From positions 1 through 64,000 of the forward strand of contig NZ_MSJR01000002.1 of the NCBI RefSeq assembly GCF_002078605.1: a stretch of DNA of 64,000 nt. Direction: 5' to 3'. A model generated the notes under the pieces. That model had not been told where the DNA came from, did not search any database, and saw nothing but the letters and a program-made list of their open reading frames with translations. Each line of letters starts with the position of its first letter. Position 1 is the first letter of the stretch. The position numbers and the translations under genes were made by a program. This DNA is from Salegentibacter sediminis. Lineage in GTDB: Bacteria; Bacteroidota; Bacteroidia; Flavobacteriales; Flavobacteriaceae. This document shows positions 53,062-60,306 of the stretch, in pieces.

Positions 53062-55248
53062 ATGTCAACTTTACGATTTGAAGCAATAAAACAAACTTTT
53101 AACCGTAAGCCGGTAAAGGTGGATGAGCCTCCAAGAAGATCTGAGATCTACGCTACCCATGTTTTTAATGAAGATGTAATGCGTCAGTTTCTTACTAAAG
53201 AAGCTTACCAGAATGTGAAAGATGCAATAGAGACAGGAGCCAAGATAAGCCGCGGTGTTTCCGATCATATTTCAACAGGAATGAAAGAGTGGGCAATCTC
53301 CAAAGGTGTGACTCACTATACGCACTGGTTTCAGCCTTTAACCGGGACTACCGCAGAAAAGCACGATGCTTTTTTTGAGACCGATGGACCTACCCGGGCA
53401 ATTGAAAAATTTGGGGGTGGACAACTCGTTCAGCAAGAACCTGATGCCTCCAGTTTCCCAAGTGGTGGTATTAGAAATACCTTTGAAGCACGTGGATATA
53501 CCGCCTGGGACCCAACGTCTCCTGCTTTTATCTGGGGAACTACCCTATGTATCCCCACTGTTTTTGTAAGTTATACCGGAGAGGCTTTGGACTATAAAAC
53601 TCCGTTACTTCGTGCCTTGCAGGCGGTGGACAATGCAGCTACAAAAGTGGCTAAATACTTTGATAAGAACGTAACCAAGGTACATGCTACCCTGGGTTGG
53701 GAACAGGAATATTTTCTAATTGATTCTGCTCTCTATAATACCAGGCCAGATCTACAACTGGCGGGAAGAACTCTTTTAGGGCATTCCCCTGCAAAAGGAC
53801 AGCAGCTGGACGACCATTATTTTGGTTCAATTCCTTCCAGAGTGCTTTCTTTTATGAAAGAACTGGAAATAGAATGTATGAAATTGGGAATTCCCGTGAA
53901 GACGCGCCACAATGAGGTAGCGCCAAACCAATTCGAACTGGCTCCTATTTTTGAGGAAGCTAACCTGGCGGTAGACCACAATTCTTTGCTAATGGATGTG
54001 ATGTCTAAAGTAGCCGAGAGACACGACTTCAAAGTTTTATTCCATGAGAAACCATTTGCAGGTATTAACGGAAGTGGAAAGCATAACAACTGGTCCCTTA
54101 GTACCAATACCGGAACAAACCTGTTAGGACCTGGTTCAACTCCAATGAAAAGCCTTCAGTTTTTAACTTTCTTTATCAATACCATTAAAGCGGTACACGA
54201 TAACGAGGAGCTATTAAGAGGAGCTATCGCAAGTGCATCTAACGACTACAGGCTTGGGGCCAATGAAGCGCCACCTGCAATTATTTCAACCTTTATCGGC
54301 TCGCAACTTACCAAGGTTCTTGATGAACTGGAAAAAGTTACCGACGGTAAGCTTTCTCCTCAAGAGAAAACCGACCTGAAACTGAATGTTGTTGGAAAGA
54401 TCCCGGAGATTCTTCTGGATAATACCGATAGAAACCGTACCTCACCTTTTGCCTTCACGGGTAACAAATTTGAATTCAGAGCGGTAGGATCAACTGCCAA
54501 TTGTGCGAATCCTATGACCGTGCTCAATACTATTGTTGCCAAGCAGCTTAAAGATTTCAAAAAGGAAGTTGATGAGCTGATTAAGAACAAAAAAATGAAG
54601 AAGGATGATGCCATTTTCAATGTGCTTAGGGAGTACATCAAGAAATCAAAGAAAATTCGTTTCGAAGGAGATGGTTATGGTGAGGCCTGGGAAAAAGAGG
54701 CTGCAAAACGTGGTTTGAGTAATAACCGCTCTACACCTGAAGCTCTTAAGATAATGAGTTCTAAAAAGACTATAGATCTTTACAAGGAAATGGGAGTGAT
54801 GAACAAGGTAGAGATCGAAGCACGTCATGAGATCGAGCTGGAAGAATATTCAATGAGAATCCAGATTGAGGGAAGAATTCTGGGTGATATAGCCCGGAAC
54901 CATGTGATTCCTACTGCTATTCGTTATCAGAATCTACTTATTGAGAATGTAGAAGGCCTTAAGCATATTTACAACGAAGGTTTCAAAGAACATTCCAGAG
55001 AACAATTGGATATTATTGAGAAAATCTCGGCACACATCGCTAAGATCAATAGCAAAGTGAATGAGATGATTGAGGCAAGAAAAGTCGCCAATAAGATAGA
55101 AGACCCGGAGAAGCGTGCCTTTGAGTATTGCAATGAGATAAAACCTTTCTTTGAGGAGATAAGATACCACTGTGATAAACTGGAGCTAATGGTAGACGAT
55201 GAGCTTTGGCCATTAACCAAATACCGCGAACTCCTGTTCACCAGGTAA
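53062..55248 (+). CDS. glnN: Glutamine synthetase, type III
   Basis: The 728-residue length and sequence fit GSIII, the large dodecameric form common in Bacteroidota and cyanobacteria. It makes glutamine from glutamate, ammonia and ATP. Visible motifs are GVTHYTHWFQPLTGTTAEKH (substrate-side His), FIWGTTLCIPTVFVSYTGE, GWEQEYFLID (metal Glu near 213), KTRHNEVAPNQFELAP, FHEKPFAGINGSGKHNNWS and NRTSPFAFTGNKFEFRAVGS. The gene stands alone between a consensus promoter and a strong terminator. No PII or amt gene is adjacent. Confidence 0.97.
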   Translation: MSTLRFEAIKQTFNRKPVKVDEPPRRSEIYATHVFNEDVMRQFLTKEAYQNVKDAIETGAKISRGVSDHISTGMKEWAISKGVTHYTHWFQPLTGTTAEKHDAFFETDGPTRAIEKFGGGQLVQQEPDASSFPSGGIRNTFEARGYTAWDPTSPAFIWGTTLCIPTVFVSYTGEALDYKTPLLRALQAVDNAATKVAKYFDKNVTKVHATLGWEQEYFLIDSALYNTRPDLQLAGRTLLGHSPAKGQQLDDHYFGSIPSRVLSFMKELEIECMKLGIPVKTRHNEVAPNQFELAPIFEEANLAVDHNSLLMDVMSKVAERHDFKVLFHEKPFAGINGSGKHNNWSLSTNTGTNLLGPGSTPMKSLQFLTFFINTIKAVHDNEELLRGAIASASNDYRLGANEAPPAIISTFIGSQLTKVLDELEKVTDGKLSPQEKTDLKLNVVGKIPEILLDNTDRNRTSPFAFTGNKFEFRAVGSTANCANPMTVLNTIVAKQLKDFKKEVDELIKNKKMKKDDAIFNVLREYIKKSKKIRFEGDGYGEAWEKEAAKRGLSNNRSTPEALKIMSSKKTIDLYKEMGVMNKVEIEARHEIELEEYSMRIQIEGRILGDIARNHVIPTAIRYQNLLIENVEGLKHIYNEGFKEHSREQLDIIEKISAHIAKINSKVNEMIEARKVANKIEDPEKRAFEYCNEIKPFFEEIRYHCDKLELMVDDELWPLTKYRELLFTR

Positions 55249-55272
55249 TATAGATTGGATTAAATCTGTTAG

Positions 55273-55307
55273 AAACCACGTGCTTTTAGGAGTACGTGGT
55301 TTTTTTG
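55273..55307 (+). terminator. Terminator of glnN
   Basis: AAACCACGT (55273-55281) pairs with ACGTGGTTT (55294-55302), followed by T. It lies 24 nt after the stop codon. Confidence 0.9.
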
Positions 55308-55628
55308 TGCCTGTCTTTAACACTTGTAAGAAATAACTTTAGGTGGTTTTCCCCTTTTTACCTCAATATGAGTAATTTATATAAAAAAAGATGCTTTGGT
55401 CGAAAACCCGAACATTCCCTAAAAAAGTTCTAAAATAATTTGATACTTTAGTTTCCAGATTGAAACAGTGACATCCTACCTAACTGTTTCGAATATATCC
55501 CCCAAATTAATTTACCCTACAAAACCCTGTAAAATTTCTTAGGCTTACCCCCCAAGCCGGAATCACTATTGCCCCAACTGAAATTGTAGTTTATTAATTA
55601 ATTTTTTAACCATTTAAATCTTTTTATT
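55308..55628 (+). other. Regulatory region of the curli operon
   Basis: This 321-bp stretch should contain the curli promoter and leader. I find no exact TAnnTTTG box; the closest is TACTTTAG near 55444. Notable are the inverted repeat at 55462-55490 and a short hairpin GGCTT/AAGCC at 55542-55558. The last 70 bases are AT-rich with no clear Shine-Dalgarno, as is common in this phylum. Confidence 0.5.
55462..55490 (+). promoter_or_regulatory. Spaced inverted repeat, candidate operator of the curli operon
   Basis: GAAACAGT (55462-55469) and ACTGTTTC (55483-55490) are perfect inverse copies, 13 nt apart. The half-site centres are 21 bp apart, two helical turns, as expected for a dimeric regulator. 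It lies 139 bp upstream of the first curli ATG. Confidence 0.5.
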
Positions 55629-57113
55629 ATGAAAAAAGTGATTTTAAGCGCTGCGGCGCTAATGATTGGGGCGATTGGGTTTGCCCAGGTGAGCGGGGCA
55701 CCTACAGCTCAATCCCAAACTACTGTGCCTAATAACAGTAGTAATGTTAATGCCAACAAAGGTAAATCTGAGCAATTTGGTGACGATCACAGGGTAAGGG
55801 TTAGACAGGCAGGAACCAAACAATCGGTTTACACCTATCAGGCTAACGGTGTTGGAACTATTGGCGGGAACAGGGCCGAGATACTTCAATCCGGGGATAT
55901 TAATGCTAACAGTGGTCGATTAAATGCGGCAGATGTATTACAAACCGGGGATGAAAACCTATCACTTACCATTCAGGAAGGCAACAGAAACAATGCTATA
56001 ACCAGACAGGGACAAACTGATCTTAACGTTCTAAGTTCAGGTAACCAGGCATACATACGCCAGGGAAACAATGGTAATGCAGAAGATAATTACGCTGCTA
56101 TAGACCAGGACGGTTTGAACAACCAGGCGAAAACCATTCAAACCTATGATAATAACGATGCTTATACCGATCAGGATGGAGATAATTTGAGGTCAAGAAT
56201 ACGACAGATAGCTGCGCCAGACGGATCTAGTGGACATTGGGCTTTTGTTGATCAACAAGGGGATGATAATGAATCCTGGGTGCTTCAGGAAGGTGCAGGT
56301 GCCAGAAACTATGCACATACCGCTCAGGATGGGGAAGGTAACTATGCCGACCAATATCAAACAACTCAGGCCACATCAGGTGATGCAAACCGTGCTCGTC
56401 TTGCCCAAGGTATTAATCCTTCTTACAGTATAGTAGGATTTAATAATGAAATGGATGATTTACGAGATGATACTTATGATGTTGATGGGACACCAAATAA
56501 TACTTCTCTTTTCTCGAAAGGTGCTCAGGCTTTTCAAAAACAGAATGGAGATGATAACCAAGCTAATATAGGTCAATATGGGGTTGAAGCTTTTGGTAGA
56601 GGAAATTATGCCTATCAGAATCAGGAAGGAGATGACAATAACTCTTTTATTGTACAGGATTTATTTGGACCATCTAACGGTGGAGGTAATAAGGCGCAAC
56701 AAATGCAGGATGGAGATGATAACAATGCCGGGATAGTGCAAAGTGGTAAAGGTCATAAAGCCGGACAATTTCAGTATGGTGATGACAACATAGCGCTAAC
56801 TTCACAAAAAGGTAACAGAAATAAAGCATTTACCTTTCAGTATGGCGATGATAACTGGGTAAGTACTGCTCAAAGAGGTCACGACAATAAAATAGTTATT
56901 TCTCAATATGATGGACAAAGCTATATTGCTGAGCAAAACCTTTATCCACATCCACAAGCGGGAGGTAACCAGATTGATGTTGTTCAAACAGATGGTAGCC
57001 AGTCTATTAATGATTGGTTAGCTGAGGAATGTGAAATCGATATGTTGACTCCACAGACCTGGACTGGTACTCCAGTTCCATCTACTCCAGATATTTGTCA
57101 GGATTGCAATTAA
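55629..57113 (+). CDS. Major curlin-like amyloid subunit (CsgA-like)
   Basis: The 494-residue protein has a signal peptide (MKKVILSAAALMIGAIGFAQ). About 18 imperfect curlin-type repeats follow, built on alternating polar and aliphatic residues with Gln and Asn at fixed places, for example NKAFTFQYGDDNWVSTAQRG and NNAGIVQSGKGHKAGQFQYG. Each repeat is a strand-turn-strand of the amyloid stack. E. coli CsgA has five repeats, so this subunit is several times longer. The C-terminus is atypical: a Pro/Thr linker and Cys468, Cys490 and Cys493 (ending DICQDCN). First gene of the operon. Confidence 0.88.
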   Translation: MKKVILSAAALMIGAIGFAQVSGAPTAQSQTTVPNNSSNVNANKGKSEQFGDDHRVRVRQAGTKQSVYTYQANGVGTIGGNRAEILQSGDINANSGRLNAADVLQTGDENLSLTIQEGNRNNAITRQGQTDLNVLSSGNQAYIRQGNNGNAEDNYAAIDQDGLNNQAKTIQTYDNNDAYTDQDGDNLRSRIRQIAAPDGSSGHWAFVDQQGDDNESWVLQEGAGARNYAHTAQDGEGNYADQYQTTQATSGDANRARLAQGINPSYSIVGFNNEMDDLRDDTYDVDGTPNNTSLFSKGAQAFQKQNGDDNQANIGQYGVEAFGRGNYAYQNQEGDDNNSFIVQDLFGPSNGGGNKAQQMQDGDDNNAGIVQSGKGHKAGQFQYGDDNIALTSQKGNRNKAFTFQYGDDNWVSTAQRGHDNKIVISQYDGQSYIAEQNLYPHPQAGGNQIDVVQTDGSQSINDWLAEECEIDMLTPQTWTGTPVPSTPDICQDCN

Positions 57114-57135
57114 TTTAAGGTTAGTAATCCAAATT

Positions 57136-57170
57136 GGGGAGAGTGATTTAAATTTCTCTCCCCTCTTTTA
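57136..57170 (+). terminator. Hairpin between the two curlin genes, candidate attenuator
   Basis: GGGGAGAG (57136-57143) pairs perfectly with CTCTCCCC (57156-57163) around a 12-nt loop, followed by TCTTTT. It lies within the 70-bp gap between the major and minor curlin genes. The T-tract is weak, so partial termination or 3' end protection is more likely than full termination. Confidence 0.7.
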
Positions 57171-57183
57171 AATATATAAAACT

Positions 57184-57705
57184 ATGAGAATTCTAATTTA
57201 TATTTTAATAGTTGGTTTTATCTTGTATTCTTCTCAATCTACGGCTCAAACCTATATAGAGACTACAGATGAAGAATTGGTGGAGGAAGGAAAAGAACTC
57301 ACCCCGGAAACCTTATCCTATTTGGGAATTTTTACAAGCTTAAATCCCCGTGTTCAGGAAATCACCGGCAACTCGGTTTTCCTTGAACAAATTGGGGAAA
57401 TGAATCAAGTAAATGTCATGACCCGAACAGAAGCCAGTGAAATTAATATTCGCCAGGAGGGTAATAATAACAATACCAGCTTGAAATATATTGCCAAAAC
57501 TGCTTATACAGATGTTTTTCAGCTCGGGAATTATAATTCAATAAAGGACTTTGTAAATGCTCCTACTGAAGAAATCTCATTAGAACTGCAACAAACGGGG
57601 AATGATCAAATATTTGAGAGAAATGGGATAAATGAGCTTACTAAATCCATAAGGTTTAATCAAACAGAAGCCACTCCGGTTTTGATTATCAATAGTTATA
57701 ATTGA
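57184..57705 (+). CDS. Minor curlin-like protein (CsgB-like candidate)
   Basis: A 173-residue protein with a signal peptide (1-22, ending QSTAQ). An acidic N-terminal segment (about 23-60) precedes three or four curlin-like repeats (FLEQIGEMNQVNVMTRTE, INIRQEGNNNNTSLKYIA, TDVFQLGNYNSIKDF, LELQQTGNDQIFERNG). In E. coli, CsgB is the short curlin that nucleates CsgA on the surface; this protein's place and size suggest the same role, which is inference. It ends INSYN and its TGA overlaps the csgE ATG by one base. Confidence 0.75.
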   Translation: MRILIYILIVGFILYSSQSTAQTYIETTDEELVEEGKELTPETLSYLGIFTSLNPRVQEITGNSVFLEQIGEMNQVNVMTRTEASEINIRQEGNNNNTSLKYIAKTAYTDVFQLGNYNSIKDFVNAPTEEISLELQQTGNDQIFERNGINELTKSIRFNQTEATPVLIINSYN

Positions 57706-58475
57706 TGGGTTTTCATAGAAACATAGGATTAGTGGTGTTTTTCTGCTTTGCGCTTGTCTTTCAGGTAAAAAGCCAGATCCTGAACCAGGTGATAAAAGCC
57801 TCTATTCAGGTTGAAGACAAAGGCGAATTTCTAAATTTCAAGGCCGTCGCAGAAAACCTGAATTCCGCCGATCGCAATCTGGAGTATGAATTTATTGTGA
57901 TAAAAAAGGATTCCCAGGGGAATACCTCCAGAACAAGTCAGGGAGATAGATTCTTTATAAAAGCTTATGAAAAAATAATTTTATCGTCTACCCAGGTTAA
58001 TAGAGCCTTAAATGGAAGTATTATCGTGATGCATCTTATATATGATAAAGATCGTAAACCGGTAGGCCGTGATAAGCTCGAATTTGAATTTACAGAAGAA
58101 GGTATTAAAGAAGTTTCGGAAAGGAAGGAAATAAAAATAAGTACTGATGAAGCAAAACCCCAGGATGGATTTGTAATCAATGGGTTAGTAATTGAAAATA
58201 CTATCACTAAAGCGGGTAGGGATTTCTATCGCTTTTTTTATTCCGATTATTATAACCGGCAAATCACCACTCCTTTTAATATTAAGATTGAAGAAGACCC
58301 GGGAAGAGGGAGAATGACTCGAATTTCGGTATATGTGCAGGACGAGTTAATTATGAGATTTTTTGCACAACCCCGGCGGGATTATTTAAAACAGATGGCA
58401 GAAATCGCCATGCAACGAAGTATAAATCAACTTAGAAAGTTAGAACAACAAACCACCACCGTAAAACATTATTAA
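57705..58475 (+). CDS. csgE: CsgE with N-terminal CsgH-like domain
   Basis: From ATG 57705 (one base into the preceding TGA) the protein has 256 residues and a signal peptide (1-23). Residues 155-245 match CsgE: FVINGLVIENTITKAGRDFY, FNIKIEEDPGRGRMTRISVY and FFAQPRRDYLKQMAEIA. CsgE caps the CsgG channel and targets curlin to it. Residues about 25-128 are an additional beta-rich domain (IQVEDKGEFLNFKAVAE, LEYEFIVIKKDSQGNTSRTS, QVNRALNGSIIVMHLIYDKD) that looks like CsgH, the small periplasmic inhibitor of curlin aggregation known from alphaproteobacteria. The CsgE part is secure; the CsgH match is my reading of the sequence pattern. Confidence 0.9.
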   Translation: MGFHRNIGLVVFFCFALVFQVKSQILNQVIKASIQVEDKGEFLNFKAVAENLNSADRNLEYEFIVIKKDSQGNTSRTSQGDRFFIKAYEKIILSSTQVNRALNGSIIVMHLIYDKDRKPVGRDKLEFEFTEEGIKEVSERKEIKISTDEAKPQDGFVINGLVIENTITKAGRDFYRFFYSDYYNRQITTPFNIKIEEDPGRGRMTRISVYVQDELIMRFFAQPRRDYLKQMAEIAMQRSINQLRKLEQQTTTVKHY

Positions 58476-58883
58476 ATGAAAAAGCTAGTCTTATTGATTA
58501 TTTTAGGATTTTTTGCCTATCCGTTAACGGCCCAGCAGTTAACATACACTCCTATTAATCCGGCATTTGGGGGAAACCCTTATAATTACTCGTGGATGTT
58601 GAGTTCGGCAACTGCACAAAACCAGCACAAAGCGCCGGTAGACCCCAGGGAAGAGAAATCAGAGTTAGAGCGTCTTAACGAAAATATAAATAGACAACTT
58701 CTTAGCCAGATCTCCCGCTCTTTATTAGCCGACCAACTGGAAGGTTTTAATTTTGATGAGGAAGGAACCTTTACTTATGGAACCCTGAATATGGAAATTT
58801 ACAGAAGTCTGGAAGGGATAGTTATCAATATCCTGGACACTTCTACCGGAGAGGAAACCCAAATAATAATCCCTTATACATAA
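58476..58883 (+). CDS. csgF: Curli assembly factor CsgF
   Basis: The 135-residue protein has a signal peptide (1-19). The mature N-terminus QLTYTPINPAFGGNPYNYSW matches the CsgF segment that inserts into the CsgG pore and forms a second constriction. The C-terminal half has a helix (LERLNENINRQLLSQISRSL) and strands that in E. coli contact the nucleator. It starts at the base after the csgE stop codon. Confidence 0.93.
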   Translation: MKKLVLLIILGFFAYPLTAQQLTYTPINPAFGGNPYNYSWMLSSATAQNQHKAPVDPREEKSELERLNENINRQLLSQISRSLLADQLEGFNFDEEGTFTYGTLNMEIYRSLEGIVINILDTSTGEETQIIIPYT

Positions 58884-58903
58884 TATTTAAATCCCCCCTC
58901 GTT

Positions 58904-60286
58904 ATGTTTAAAATTCTAAAATTATGCTGTGCCATAATCGTCATAGGTTCATTTAGTTCCTGCGCTGCTTATTTCAATCAGCCATTTCAAAAAAGTTCAT
59001 CCCGAACCGGGGAATTAACAACCAGTAGTAAACCTTTATTAGATTTACCCCCAGCGAGTGACCCGGTGGAGGTTGCGGTTTATAACTTCAGTGATCAAAC
59101 CGGCCAATACAAAGCAGTAGAGAATGGTTCTACTTTTAGTACTGCTGTAACCCAGGGTGGGACAACTATCTTAATAAAAGCCCTGGAGGACTCTGGTTGG
59201 TTCATTCCCATAGAAAGGGAAAATCTAAGTAATCTTTCTACCGAGAGAAATATAATTCGTAATACAAAACAGGAATATATTAAGAACCTGAACCCTAATG
59301 AACCGCCATTACCGGCATTACTTTATGCGGGATTAATATTGGAAGGAGGGATTATCTCCTATGATACCAATATTATCACCGGAGGCATTGGAGCCCGGTA
59401 TTTTGGTGTAGGTGGTTCTGCCAAATACAGGCAGGATAGGATTACCGTTTATTTAAGGGCTGTCTCTACCAGCAGCGGGGAAATTTTAAAAACCGTCTAT
59501 GTATCCAAGACCATCCTTTCCCAGGCCTTAGATGGAAATATCTTTCGTTTTGTGAAATTCCAGAGGTTACTGGAGGCCGAAACCGGAATTACCCACAATG
59601 AACCGGTTCAAATGGCTATTCAGGATGCTATAGAAAAGGCAGTGCATGATCTTATAGTAGAAGGAGTACAGGATAGGCTGTGGTCTGCACGTGGAGGTGA
59701 CGAAGTTAATCACCAGTTGGTTTCCAATTACCTAAAAAATAAAGAGGAGGATGATAATACGGAACTGTATGAAAGATTGTTGGTAGATCGTTCTTACAAA
59801 AACAATTTAAGTTTTTCTGGCGGAATAGCTTTAATAGATGGAGATTATCAAAAAAAGCAACCGGGAATTTTAGCCAGGTTAGAATACCAGCACGATATTT
59901 TCCCTCATTTTAGTTTAGGGGCTTCCCTAAATTATTTTCAATTAGATAATAAGAACGCCTTTAAGAATGATTATGGAAGCTTCGATCTTAATGCTCAATT
60001 GAACCTGCTCCCCAATGATGATCTTGCCCCTTATGTGTATGCGGGTTCAGGTTTTCTTAAAGCTTTAGATAGTTTCAATAATGAAAATAATGCCGAAGAT
60101 ATAAAGTCCGATTTTCTAAAAATGCAATATGGTGCCGGACTGCGGTATTTATTATCACCAAAGATAGGCATTAAAATTTTTGGAGAACATCATCTGCTTT
60201 TTGATGATAAACTGGATTATATAGAACAAGGTAAGCGGAATGATTACTACTATAATTTCGGAATAGGCATTAATTTTTATTACTAA
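58904..60286 (+). CDS. csgG: CsgG curli secretion channel with C-terminal beta-barrel-like extension
   Basis: A 460-residue lipoprotein (lipobox FSSC, Cys20). Residues 20-262 are CsgG: VEVAVYNFSDQTGQYKA, ALEDSGWFIPIEREN, ALLYAGLILEGGIISYDTN, GGIGARYFGVGGSAKYRQDR and KTVYVSKTI. E. coli CsgG, a nine-fold outer-membrane channel, ends near residue 277. Here an acidic linker (about 265-297) is followed by about 160 residues of alternating strands ending in aromatic GINFYY. This looks like an eight-stranded outer-membrane barrel (FSGGIALIDGDY, GILARLEYQHD, FSLGASLNYFQLD, YVYAGSGFL, MQYGAGLRYLL, IKIFGEHHLLF, YYYNFGIGINFYY). The role of the extension is unknown. Confidence 0.93.
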   Translation: MFKILKLCCAIIVIGSFSSCAAYFNQPFQKSSSRTGELTTSSKPLLDLPPASDPVEVAVYNFSDQTGQYKAVENGSTFSTAVTQGGTTILIKALEDSGWFIPIERENLSNLSTERNIIRNTKQEYIKNLNPNEPPLPALLYAGLILEGGIISYDTNIITGGIGARYFGVGGSAKYRQDRITVYLRAVSTSSGEILKTVYVSKTILSQALDGNIFRFVKFQRLLEAETGITHNEPVQMAIQDAIEKAVHDLIVEGVQDRLWSARGGDEVNHQLVSNYLKNKEEDDNTELYERLLVDRSYKNNLSFSGGIALIDGDYQKKQPGILARLEYQHDIFPHFSLGASLNYFQLDNKNAFKNDYGSFDLNAQLNLLPNDDLAPYVYAGSGFLKALDSFNNENNAEDIKSDFLKMQYGAGLRYLLSPKIGIKIFGEHHLLFDDKLDYIEQGKRNDYYYNFGIGINFYY

Positions 60287-60306
60287 CCCATCAAATATTA
60301 TCGAAA

